Shown here in pieces: positions 1-12,100 of a stretch of 64,000 nucleotides of DNA; position 1 is the stretch's first letter, and each line of letters starts with the position of its first letter. The position numbers were made by a program, and so were the translations under genes. The stretch spans positions 38,011,261-38,075,260 of the forward strand of contig OU744446.1 of NCBI GenBank assembly GCA_916610825.1. The letters are read 5' to 3'. The notes beneath the pieces are model-generated. The model searched no databases. It was not told where the DNA came from and saw only the letters and a list, made by a program, of their open reading frames with translations. Source of the DNA: Haliclystus octoradiatus. Taxonomy: Eukaryota > Cnidaria > Staurozoa > Stauromedusae > Haliclystidae.

Positions 1-2530
1 AATTTTGTTGGCTTTCGATATCACTATTCTTTGAGCATGCTTGCTGGACTCTCTGTAAATGGATATTTACATTTTGAAGGCTGCTAAACTGGTCAGAAAC
101 TTCCAACTTTTTTGATTTTCACTGGGAACAATGAAACAATGAAGCATTCTAATTTTATGATAACATTTATTTATTTTTTATTTAGATTGATTTTATTTTA
201 TTTGGCATGAAAAGAGTTTCTCAGCCGATCGATAACCTATTTAAACTTCACATTGAAGAAGTGAGTGAGAACCTGCTATATTCATTTGAGAACGTTTTAC
301 TGTAACACACAACACCTAATATTATTTCATTCACCTACTATTTTCATCCAATCACCCTACTGCGTGCATGCAAAGTTTTTCTTCGTATAGTCCGTATGTG
401 CATCAGCGCCGCGTTTAGCATGCTGATTGTTCTTTCAACTATCAGTTTTTGTTAACTGTCTGTTGTGATTGGATATGGGAATAGAACCAGACAATTTACA
501 AGAATTTTAAAATGATGAAAATTGAGCAAATATTTACTTAACTAGATTTCGAGTTGCATGCAAATGCATGCTTATATTGAGTTGTGAATTATCAGGCTTA
601 ACTGGTTCAAAATAAACGTATGAAGAAATCTATGTAGAAAAGATGACCGAAGCCACAATTTAATTAAGAAAATATTCTATTTCATATTTTGCTGTTGAAA
701 GAAGCACAAAGTTTAGAAATGAAAAATTTTATTTACAAAATTTGGTACTATTTTGTTTATCCCAAAGCATGTGTACAAGTATTAGCCATATCCCTATAAA
801 ATCCAAGAAACACTACTAACCCGAGTGTCATAAAGTTGCAAGGTAACAATTTGTTGGGGGTTTATCTAAATAAAAATTACATTTCATCTATATACAACAC
901 CGGAAAAGCCCGGAAAAATTTAGTCATTATTCATAACGTGTTTATTCAACATTTGATTCAAGTGACTTCTGAAAAAGTATCTTGGCAAACAATGAACGTT
1001 CACGGAACCTCCACTGTTTGTCGGGATAGATAGAATGGGATACTATTTATTATTTTTTTACATCTTATTTCATTAATATTTTCATATCTTGAATCGTTGT
1101 AATTTAATTTCCATATTGCGGGTTTGTTTACACATTTATAGCGTTTTATTCCAAGTCATTCTCCAATAATAATTTAATAATAATAATAATTTCCAACTTA
1201 AGATCTGATGATAACATATCTTATTATTTTCACTTTCATATAAATATATGTGTTTTTGTTTGTTTACGTTTGAGTTTCATTCTGAGAATTACTACGATGA
1301 CAATACAGAAATTATCTGTTAAGTCACAAAACAAGGGATCGTTCTGCTTTGTATTTGCGAGACAATAGAAATTCATTCAAGTGCGAAATTGTTCAATTAG
1401 CGTTTCAGTCTGAGACAGGATTGTTGTTGAGAAAGAAAACAGTTTTCATTGGTTTTCCTCAACTTAGATGTACTTATTTAAAAAGTGAAGCCGGCCATGT
1501 TCCCCTCTGGCTAATGACGAATCCATTAACGATATGTGTTTCAAGTATATTGCATCTTAAACGGCATTGTGAATCCCCGCCTCACATACTACACACATAC
1601 AAATGGAAATACCGGTAGTGGAAATTTAAAAGTAGATATGAATTCAGTACAGATATTTGGTAGGTTACGCAATAGTCAGCGCCAATACGCAGACGGATTA
1701 TATACTAAGAAAATTTATGTCTGCACGCAGGCTATCCCCAATCAGCATCGATAAAATTATATATATATATCTATCATTGTCAACTTCAGCAAACAGTAGG
1801 CTAACGGGTTACCAGCTAACAAAACAGTTAGGCCTACAAATGTTTTGCAGAAGATACAAGGATCTGAAGTTTCTGATGTTCAGGATTAAAAAAAGCTGTA
1901 GGCAGGCTGTCACAAAGTGCAGGATCCTGGGAACCTGGTTCATGGAAGGCCATCACAAAATCAGAAGGTTTCCAATCTTATCATGATTATTTTGTTATTC
2001 AAAATTTATTATTTTTAAATTTCATATTTTTTATGTTTTGAAATCCATGCGACTTGCTTCAAAGTAAGTCAGATTTCTGAAATCTTAAGATCAATTCTAT
2101 GATTCAAAACTATGAAGCATTGTAAATTTAATTGCAGAAGGTTTACAATCGAACAACACAGTTCCCGGAAGATCAAAAATTTTGTGACACCCTGGCAGTA
2201 GGTGCAAAGACAAAGTTGTATTTTCTTGATGCGGCCAGTGCAACACTAAAATAAAAATATTAGGCCTATTCTAAAAGATCATGTCAATTCGATACACACC
2301 TGTTTTATAATTCTGATAAGATTTGAAACAAAAATGATGCAATTTAGTGTCCCCCGTTACTCGGAGTTTCAGACATTTAATTGCTATATTCACGTGGCGA
2401 TATATACAAGATTGCAATTAAAGACTTGAATCTCGGAGTAGCAGGAAAGGCTTTATCTGTGTTTTTCAAATTCTATGTTATGCACTGTTTCAACCAACAT
2501 TGAGGACATTTTATATATATATATACATAA
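1..2530. other. 5' flank without a recognisable gene
   Basis: This stretch is AT-rich and I find no convincing exon in it. The open frames at 836-1033, 1349-1618 and 1657-1986 have no family resemblance and no codon structure that stands out. The first 87 bases are open in frame 1 and end in a stop codon, so they could be the tail of an upstream last exon, but 28 residues are too few to judge. A possible degenerate small element lies at about 1903-2187. Confidence 0.5.
1903..2187. mobile_element. possible degenerate small DNA element
   Basis: The two ends carry an imperfect inverted repeat of about 12 bp (GGCTGTCACAAA on the left, TTTGTGACACCC on the right). The interior resembles the elements near 26.77 and 33.01 kb, sharing a GGATCCTGG stretch near the left end and a TTCCCGGAAG-like stretch near the right. 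I see no clear target-site duplication. This is a weak call based on shared sequence only. Confidence 0.35.
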
Positions 2531-2550
2531 TACATATCATATAATAACAG

Positions 2551-2640
2551 GAGTCAAAGACTACACATTCATAATTGTTACTAATAGTTTCATGCTTACG
2601 TAATCATCAGACAAATAAACTAAATCTAATAATACATATA
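2551..2640 (-). repeat. short interspersed hammerhead unit
   Basis: This unit begins with GAGTCAAAGACTACACATTC and reads through a minus-strand hammerhead at 2575-2614. The same sequence recurs almost unchanged at 13235-13320 and is clearly related to the 90-bp satellite unit of the right half of the window. It lies upstream of GBE1. Confidence 0.75.
2575..2614 (-). ncRNA. minimal type I hammerhead ribozyme motif
   Basis: Read on the minus strand, the core is CTGATGA (2610-2604) and GAA followed by A15.1, both intact. Stem I pairs TTGT with ACAA. Stem III is only ACT/AGT closed by a tiny loop and ends in GTA, so the expected cleavage is after that A. Stem II is weak (T-A, A.C, C-G around a GTAA loop); the sister copy at 13259-13298 has G-C in place of the A.C pair. 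Short stem III hammerheads of this kind are known from Penelope-like elements and animal satellite DNAs. Whether this copy cleaves is not known. Confidence 0.72.
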
Positions 2641-2689
2641 ACATGTTTCAAATTTCATAAAAATTTTAAAATAGTGGCAGATTGAACAG

Positions 2690-2850
2690 TGATCAATGCT
2701 TGTAAATAGCAGAGCAGTAAATAATAATAATAATAGAGTCAAGAAAGACACACCATTTTTGCTGTTACTTGATGTTTCACGTTGTTAAACGATCATCAGA
2801 AAAGAACAATGTGAAACAGTCTTTCCTGACTCTATTATCTATTACATAAT
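2690..2850 (-). repeat. decayed palindromic hammerhead unit
   Basis: The ends form an inverted repeat (AATAGAGTCAAGAAAGAC on the left, its near complement ending GACTCTATT at about 2835-2844 on the right). In the middle, the minus strand at 2762-2803 reads CTGATGA, a hairpin and GTGAAAC, as in the other units, but stems I and III no longer pair well. It is best read as an old relative of the units at 2551 and 27.7 kb. Confidence 0.6.
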
Positions 2851-3115
2851 TCATCTGTGTGTATCCCAATTTACACTCAATATAATCAATGTTTTTAATT
2901 TTTTTATTAGCCTACAATTCTGATAAGCTTTACAATAGGGGTTTGTTGTTTACTTTTGCCTAGATGTGCGACACAGGTCTATCAAAGAAAACCCAACTCT
3001 GTGGCGAACCCCAAAAGGTTTAACTTTGCCTTGTCAATATGGGCTAATAATGAGACTCAACTATATGTCAAGAATCACTATTTTTTCTAATTTCTTCTTG
3101 ATATTCTCTCAGAGC

Positions 3116-6100
3116 ATGGAGAAGAAAAGTATTGTACCAAAGCTTGACACTCTCATCCAGTTGGATTCATATCTTGCGCCATTTAAAGGGGAAATTGAAA
3201 GAAGGTTAGTCGTATTTCTGAGCATAATAAACGACATATTTAGTTATAGGTAGGTATATGGTAGGTACACTATATCCATGCTGAAAACCATCGTTCGCAT
3301 TTAGGCCCAGGGATCGACCTGTGACCTGTGACCACATGATTAAATTTCATCTTAAAAGTGCTAGCAAATGTTTACCCGGAATTTTCCTGGTCAAGCAATT
3401 TAAACTGTCGTTATTCATACATAGAATAATTAGTTTCATCCTTTTGCACCTCTTATTCGGTTTTATTAATAAACTTTATGAACTATTCATAGATTTAGAA
3501 TACTTTTAATTTAAAAAAAGTAAGTCAGTCCCAGTGGTCCCCCAACATTTTCCACCCCATTTTTATGAGGCCCATTTTAGACAGCCAATTAATTTACACG
3601 CTGATATGTATGCTATAAGGTTATACCTTGTGTTTTTAATAAGCTGTTACTTACACGTATATAGAAATATGTCACCTTTGTTGTAAAATATATGTTTAAA
3701 TGTTTTCCGTCTAGATACTCTTTGTTTTGTAACATTTTGGAAGGAGTTAACAAACACGAAGGTGGACTTGAACAATTTTCAAGAAGTTACGAAAAGTACG
3801 GAATTAATTCGACAGAAAATAGTCTTGTTTGCCGTGAGTGGGCGCCAAATGCAGAAGCTGTCAATCTTATTGGTGATTTCAGTAAGTTATAACAATTAAA
3901 GAATTAAAGTAGGCCTACCACAATGAAAATCGCTGCCAAAGGCTTGCTGGAAATGCATTAAATTTAAAGAGAATATAAGCAGTTAGGCCTACATTCTTGT
4001 TCAAAAGGCCTCTAAGGTTCACTTATTTTTATGTCCAAAAGAAATTTGTATACTACAACAGTGAAATGTTGTTAGTTGGTTTAATTGCATCATGAATGCC
4101 AAAGCAAAATGTATTTGTAGCCTATCATGTAAGAATGACTGATACAGATCTATTAATAAGGAATTACATCGCGTCTATAGTCTTGTCTAAATTTCGATAG
4201 CCCATGAACAAGAATGATGTGATCATTCTAATAATCATGTAACATAACCTTTGCCTGGCAAGGATTGTAAAGGGTTGCCTGCGACCCTGCATGAGTACCT
4301 AGGCCTACCGGTAAGACAATATATCAACTGGATAAAAAATTCTGTATTCCTATCTGAGTTCTGAGTCTTGATTTGGAATTCAAAATTTTGTTTTAAGATA
4401 ATTGGAACAATGAAAGTCATCCGTTTACAAAAGGTGAATATGGAATTTGGAATTTGGAAATCCCTCACAAACCTGACGGCAAGCCATCAATAGACCATGG
4501 TTCAAAGATTAAGGTACGTATGGGATGTTTCATTACTAATATTAGCATTCCTCTACATGATGAAATTTGATGATGTTCAAGAATATCATTGATTGGTGAA
4601 AATGTTTATGTTAAATTGTCAGATCAATGTAGCCTAGGCCTATACAATGTATCGGCAAATGTGAGTCAAAATTGCCAATGATTTCCATTGCATTTATTCC
4701 AATTTGCACTTGACTTGACTTGGTCAAAATACAACCTAGGCTGCAGATAAATGGGAATTTCCGAATATCCGAAATACATTTCAGCGGGCTAAACTGTATC
4801 CAAAAGCATTATTCTATCAAATTTTACCGTGTATATTTATATAAAGGTCACCTGTTTATTGTGGTCAATATATGTAGAGTGTATATAGGCTGGCTGTTAA
4901 ACACAGGTTTCATTGCAGATTGTTGCTTATTAGGCCTATTGACTAGTTATGTAAATAATTGCTAGAGTATTGATCATATTGCAGTATTGAAGTGCTCAAT
5001 GCTAATAAATGACAGAGCTGTAAATAAATAAATATCCATGAGTCATCCGGCCTTAGAAAAAAAAATCAGTCCTTTGAAAAAAAGTTAATGTATAATTCAA
5101 AGGTTTCTGAATAAATGATGATGATCCATGACTAGGCCTGCACTTTTTTTCTCTTTACTCACAAAGCGTAAATCTCTGAGTAGCAGAAATTATTGTGTAA
5201 TTGTTGATTCTATTTGTTTATATTATTATTAATACATGCAATACAATGTTGTGATATGTTACAGTTATACGTTTATAGACTGCTAAATCAATTTATATTT
5301 TTATTTAGCTGCTGATCAAAACCAAATCAGGTGAAATGGTCCATCGTATATCTCCGTGGGCAAAATATGTTGTACAATGTAATAATACAAAATTATTAGA
5401 TTCATTATTTTGGAACCCAACAAGAGGATATGTATGGAAACACAAAAAACCGCAACGTCCAAATTCACTTCGTATTTATGAAACACACGTTGGGATATCA
5501 TCGGAAGCGCATGCTGTTGCTACTTATAAGAATTTTACGCAAAATGTTATACCACATATTTTATATCTTGGTTATAATGCGATACAATTGATGGCTATAA
5601 TGGAGCATGCGTATTATGCATCATTTGGATATCAAGTTACAAGCTTCTTTGCTGCGTCAAGGTATGTCGACTACAATAAGCTACAAACATTTGTCATTAA
5701 ATTGAATGCTATGTGTGTTAGGCTACATTTTGAAATTGACAATATTTGAAATATCCCATACCCTGGTTAAGAATTGCTGTATGCAAGGTGGGACAAATGT
5801 TTATTTCTTCTGGAAACTTGAATTTTCATCCAGAACTGGTGGGTTGAACGATTAAACTTGAATTGTCTATTTTGCAGAGAAATTAGAGAAGAAATTGATT
5901 TCTGTTGTATTTTTGACAACATCCTGGTTGCCAAAATACCAAAAGCTTACAGCTGCATACAGAGAAAGGGGATGTCAATATTGGAACATTTACCGATTAG
6001 GCCTACATAATTTATGGGTGGCCCCTTTGTAGCATGCTGGCTGTATGCGCAATTATCATGTGTTTTGTATTTTATTTTTATTATAATTCCTACTCCAATC

Positions 6101-9100
6101 TCTTTTTCTGTTAGTCGATTTGGAACCCCCGAAGAATTGAAAGAATTGATTGACACAGCTCATAGTCATGGCATAGTTGTTTTACTTGATATAGTTCATA
6201 GTCATGCTTCAAAGAATGTTCTAGATGGATTGAATCAATTTGATGGTTCAAATTCATGTTATTTTCATGATGGAAAACGAGGGGAACATGAATTATGGGG
6301 AAGCCGTCTCTTTGATTACACACAGTTAGTGACATTACAGATATATTAACCATCAATTAATCAATGATGATATCATCAAATATGGTAGCTCAGTGGCACT
6401 TTGTGCGGCAGGATGAAGCTCTATTTTTTGTCAGTGAAAACATGTTTGTATTTGTCTGTAAATGTGTTTATGCCCATCAAATCAACAAGCACTTGTGTTT
6501 ACGGGATGCTTATCTGATGTTACAGTTAATGCGGAGTAGAGATCTGCGAATACGATCAGAGTTTATCCGATTTTTGTCAGATTCGAGTTGGATTTTTATC
6601 GTCAGATCGGATCAGTTTTCTTGTAATCAATCTTGGATCGGATTTCTTCAAAGTATTAACTATTTATTTGACAATTACTCATTTTTAGTTAATTGATCTA
6701 ATACTACTTAAATTTGCTGTTATTTGACAATTTACTAGTCATAGGTATATATTCAAAACTTTGTATTATTTATGCCTGGGAAATTTTCAACATTTTGAAT
6801 AATTGGATTCCGATTCTGTCGAATCGGATCAGATTAAAAAATCTGAATCCGAAATGTTTTGATTTTTCCGGATTATTCTCATGCGGATCGCGTAATTTTT
6901 CTGGCATTTGGATTACTAGAACGCAGGTCACATGGGAAATCAAATTCGGAAAATAGTCTGAAATCAAAGATATGCTGTTTATCTGTAATGGATTTCAATG
7001 GGAAAAAGGCAAAATAAAATGCAAAACATTCTTATGTCTGAGTACCTAATTGCGATCCGAGATGCAGACCTCTAAAGTAGTTAAAGGTATAATGCAATGG
7101 AAAGGCATATTGCTAGATAACTAAATGAGGACACCAGTAATGTCAAAAACTGGTAATGGAAGGAACATTAGTATGTAATCATCTATTGTGCAAGTTTACG
7201 GAATGTATGAAAGAAAAGTCTGCCTGCTTCTCAGGCTATGAGGCCTACCCCAGCGAAAAAAAGTTCATGAGTTCATGAATTTTAAATGAGCCAATTTTTA
7301 TGAATTTTTAATGCTTATTTGTGAACTTTTTATGAACAGTTCATGAATGGTTCACGAATTTATGAACTGATTTTCACAGCAATAGTCCATTCCGCTGCAA
7401 AAAAAATCCATGAGTTCATGAACAGTTCATGAACATTTTTTTGTGGGTTCATGAACAGTTCATGAACATTCACAAAGAGTTCATGAACACTTCATGAACC
7501 GGTTCATGAACTGGTTCATAAACGTGAAACTGCCCAAAAGTTCATGAACTGTTCATGAACTTTTTTCGCAGGGGTTAACACAATAAAATGTGAACTTTTA
7601 TTTTCTTAATTTATAGATGGGAAGTTTTGAGATTTTTATTATCAAATTTACGTATGTATCTTGAAGTTTATCAATTTGATGGTTTTCGTTTTGACGGTGT
7701 CACGTCAATGCTGTATCACCATCATGGCATGGCGTATGGCTTCAGCGGAGATTACAGAGAATATTTTGGGGTGCAAGTAGATACAGAATCATTTACTTAT
7801 TTACAATTGGCTAATTATATGACGCATACTCTTTATCCTGATGCGATCACCATTGCCGAGGTAATATTTACAATTTAACTACAATTTTAGATGGTCCTAA
7901 AATCCTTTCTGAATCAAAAATCAGATTTATTGCTTTGTATTTATGATATCATGAGAAATTTATAAACGTTAGATGGCCTAATTTCAGTGAACTGCTGATG
8001 CTGACTACTGTTAATAAAGTGTTACAAATAGAAACTGCAGTGGTTTTAATGTATAATTTAATTTATTTTAATTGAATGTATGAGTTAATTGTCTAAATTT
8101 GTTAATAATGTCCTGCAAATCTGTATTTGTGTAAAATGTAAAATGTACCAGGTAATCATTATCTTTTATCTCTTCTGTCATAATCCAGGCATACGGTTGT
8201 GTCTGTTGTATCATAAAGTTCTGCCTGACAATAAAGATCAATCTAGGCCTATCAACTTTATAAGAAGTTTGTGGTTATTCCATCATGTGCAAAATACAGG
8301 CCATTTAGCGTTTGTGGGACTTTATGGTGGAACTTTTGTGGGATTTGATTGGTTTGGATTCCAAATGACAGTCAACTGCTTATTAACGTCTTATCTTTGA
8401 CTTAACTTTCATTCTAACAATTGTATGTTTGACTTTTAACAGGATGTCAGCGGTATGCCTGCTTTGTGTCGACCGGTTGAAGAAGGTGGCGGTGGTTTTG
8501 ATTATCGTCTTGGAATGGCAATTCCAGATAAATGGATCAAGGTATGGTTTCAAGTTTTTCTTTACCAAAATAAGTAAAAATTGTGCAAACTTAAACTCTT
8601 GCTATGTTAATCCTGATCAGGATACCAGAGTTTTAGATAATGGGGCCTCGTCTACAGGGATGTTAGTAACGACGTTACTTGTAATCGCTACTTTTTAGTA
8701 ACTTCTACTTTTAACTAGTTACTTTTCTGTAAAAGTAACTTCTACTTGTAACTAGTTACATTTAGGATTAAAAATAAAGTAACGATTACTCATTACTTCT
8801 TCTTCTTCACTACATTTTCGCTTTTCTTCCGTTACTTTTATCACAATAGAGTGCTGAAAGTTAGCAGCTTCTCGATCGCAATTGTGTTTTGCTTAATCAA
8901 AATCTTTTGTTCCTATTGTTACCATCCAAGAACAATAAAACACAAACAATTGTTTTCTGCAACTGCAGGAAGTCTTGTCATTAATTTGGATGTCAAAAAA
9001 ATTACATTCGGGGATGTAAACATTCTGTTTTTCTGAGTTTATAATATTCAAGTGATTCAACGAGCGTTTTATGTCTGACTTGTCTGTTCGATCAATTAAT

Positions 9101-12100
9101 TGTCATAGCAACCAAGCCTGAAATAGAACTAATGGCGCGTAACTTGAGATTTCCTTGTTATGATAATTAGGGGGATCGAATGACTAGACCGCTCATTCAA
9201 ACACGCTAAAGGAATCGCTGTGAATTATTCGTTGGGTGTTTGTTTTGGTATTTATTATTTTCGAAAGGAGCATTTGATTTGATTAATTAACAAATTAAAA
9301 TACATAAATATTATTTCAATATTTCATATGTATCTCATAGCTTCTGTTGGATATTTTTAGATTTATTTAGAAAAAGTAACGGAAAAGTAACTGTAACTAG
9401 TTACTTTCGAATTAAAAGTAACTTGTAACTAGTAACCGTTACTTTTTCTGAAAAGTAAACCGTTACTTTTTCTGAAAAGTAACAACCGTTACTTTTTCTG
9501 AAAAGTAACGTCTGAAAGTAACTAGTTACTTTCTCGTCCAAGTAACGGTAACTGTAACTAGCTACTTTTCAAAAGTAACTTTAACATCCCTGCTCGTCTA
9601 TGACTAAGATAAGAGATACCCATTAAACGTCTTTCTTCTAGCTTTTGAAAGAATTCAAAGATGAGAATTGGAATATGGGTGATATTGTTCACACTTTAAT
9701 TAATCGAAGACATGGTGAAAAGACAATTGCGTACGCAGAAAGTCATGACCAAGCATTGGTTGGCGATAAAACAATTGCGTTTTGGTTAATGGACAAAGAA
9801 ATGTACACAAATATGTCTGTTACAACACCATTGACGGGGATTATCGATCGTGGAATATCGTTACATAAAATGATCAGGTATAGGAGACCTACTGAAATTT
9901 TCATTGTCAAAATGACAGACATTTTAAGTTTCATAACCTTGCCATAAGTCTCTCTAAGTTTCTTGCGACAGTTCTATCATTGCAATTATGATTTGAACAA
10001 CAAACATCTCATTGAAAATGTGGGGTTGAATGCAGTAGTTAATGATTTGGATCATTAATTGCTTGGTCATGTGAGCAATCTTAATCAGGAATACTACTGG
10101 TTGGTGCAGATATAACATCCAGCCATATATAACGTAGACACGCTCAGGGTTTGATAAAAATTGCAATTCTGTAAACCAGCGATCCCGGTGAAAAAATGTT
10201 CAAGCTTATATGGTTTATGCATAAATTAGAAATCAAAAAAAATGTTCAACAAAAGGATCAAGATGCAATAAGGCCATGATAGTATTGCATGGCAGAGTCC
10301 GACTAATCCAAGGGTATGTGGAGCAAGTTGCAAAAAAAATCAATTATATTCTGATTTTTATTCCAGGCTTCTTACAATGGCGTTAGGCGGTGAAGGATAC
10401 TTGACATTTACAGGCAACGAATTTGGTCATCCTGAATGGCTTGATTTCCCTCGTCAAGGAAATAACGACAGCTATCAACATGCAAGGCGTCAATGGCATC
10501 TTGTTCATGAAAGTATCTTGAGGTATCGTTTTCTCAATGAATTTGACAAAGATATGCAATATTTGGAAAACAAATATGGATTTCTAAACTCAGAGCAGGT
10601 ATGAACAAAATATGTTATATGAACATTTGCTTCAAGTTTTTACCATGAAATAGATCCACATCATCTTTCACTTTTACATCTGTATTCTGTGTATTAGTAC
10701 AGTTCCATAGAACAAACCAACCAACCAATAAGACATAAGACATTCTGACTAGGAAACAGTTATTGGAAATCGTCTACAGATTTATTCAATGTGATATTCT
10801 GAACCAATTATCGAATCAATAAATATGGTTCATGTCAGAATCAGAATCAACAATCGGGGAAACAATTGTACAGTTTGTTGGAAAAAAAGTGGGAAATTAT
10901 TGGAAATTTATAAGTTTTTTTTTATAGGTAAATTTATACGTTACATAGGTTTGTTCAAAATGAAAACAAATTGAAGATTGAAATTCTAAATTAGTAATCA
11001 AATAAAACAAACTCCAAAATTGTATTGAAATGTTTCATCTCTATCTGAGTTCTAATGGAAAGAGTTTTGAACTAGTTTGGTGTACATTTTAAAATACATT
11101 GTTAATACTCTAATTAGTTCAAAATAAAGTGATGAGTAATTCTAGACTATTTCCAATACTTATTTGATAGTCAAAGTGTCTCTATGATTGGTTAATTTTC
11201 CAATGGGATTATACATAATTTGTAGTTTGATAGGGGAGACCGGGGAGACTTGGACCACTTTTTACATTTTTAATTATTAAAATTATTATGGTTGTGCAAA
11301 TGTAACAAATTTTATGTCATTAATTAGCCAACATGCTCAATTCAAAAGGGTAAGAATATCAATTACATAAATGTAGCAATTTTTCAAATATTTAGTGTGC
11401 AAGACCGACCATTTTAGAGGGGAGACTTGGGACACGGTGGGGTGACATGGATCAGGCATATTTTCTCAATATTTCATTAAATAACTGACAAATTTACTTT
11501 CCAGTACCAGACACTACTGCTGTTGCTTTGACTTAGGGAGTTTATTTGATCAAAATTAAGCCAGCAACAAGTAATTTTAGCATTAATAAATAACATTAAT
11601 TTTTGACAGACCTGTCATCAATCTAATTGTAATTGATTTAGCAACTTTATCTCCACAAAGTTAAAAAGTCAAATACAGCGCATATAAATGAAAACAAACT
11701 CATGTCTCAACCAAATGCGATTCATTTCCCATTCGTGGTTGATGCTAAAACGCGCTGTTCCATGTCTCCCCGTTTGACCTCCCAGCAAAAACATGAGGTG
11801 GCACTCCTCATCAACAGGAATGTATTCAAACATTTTATATCAAAAGATTCATCAAACTAAAACAGTTGCAATGGCACCATTCAAAATGGCAATTAAACAC
11901 TTATTCTAAAATTAATTGAATCAAAAGAGGAATCGCAAAACGCATGTCGATCATCGTAAGCTGTATACTAAACTTTCTTGATAATTAGTTATTGTTTGTT
12001 ATCGAAATTTAGGGAAACAACATGAAATGAAGTGATATACAGCATATTAGAAAATAATTTACATAGGTAATCAGGAACGCTCTTGTCCCATGTCTCCCTA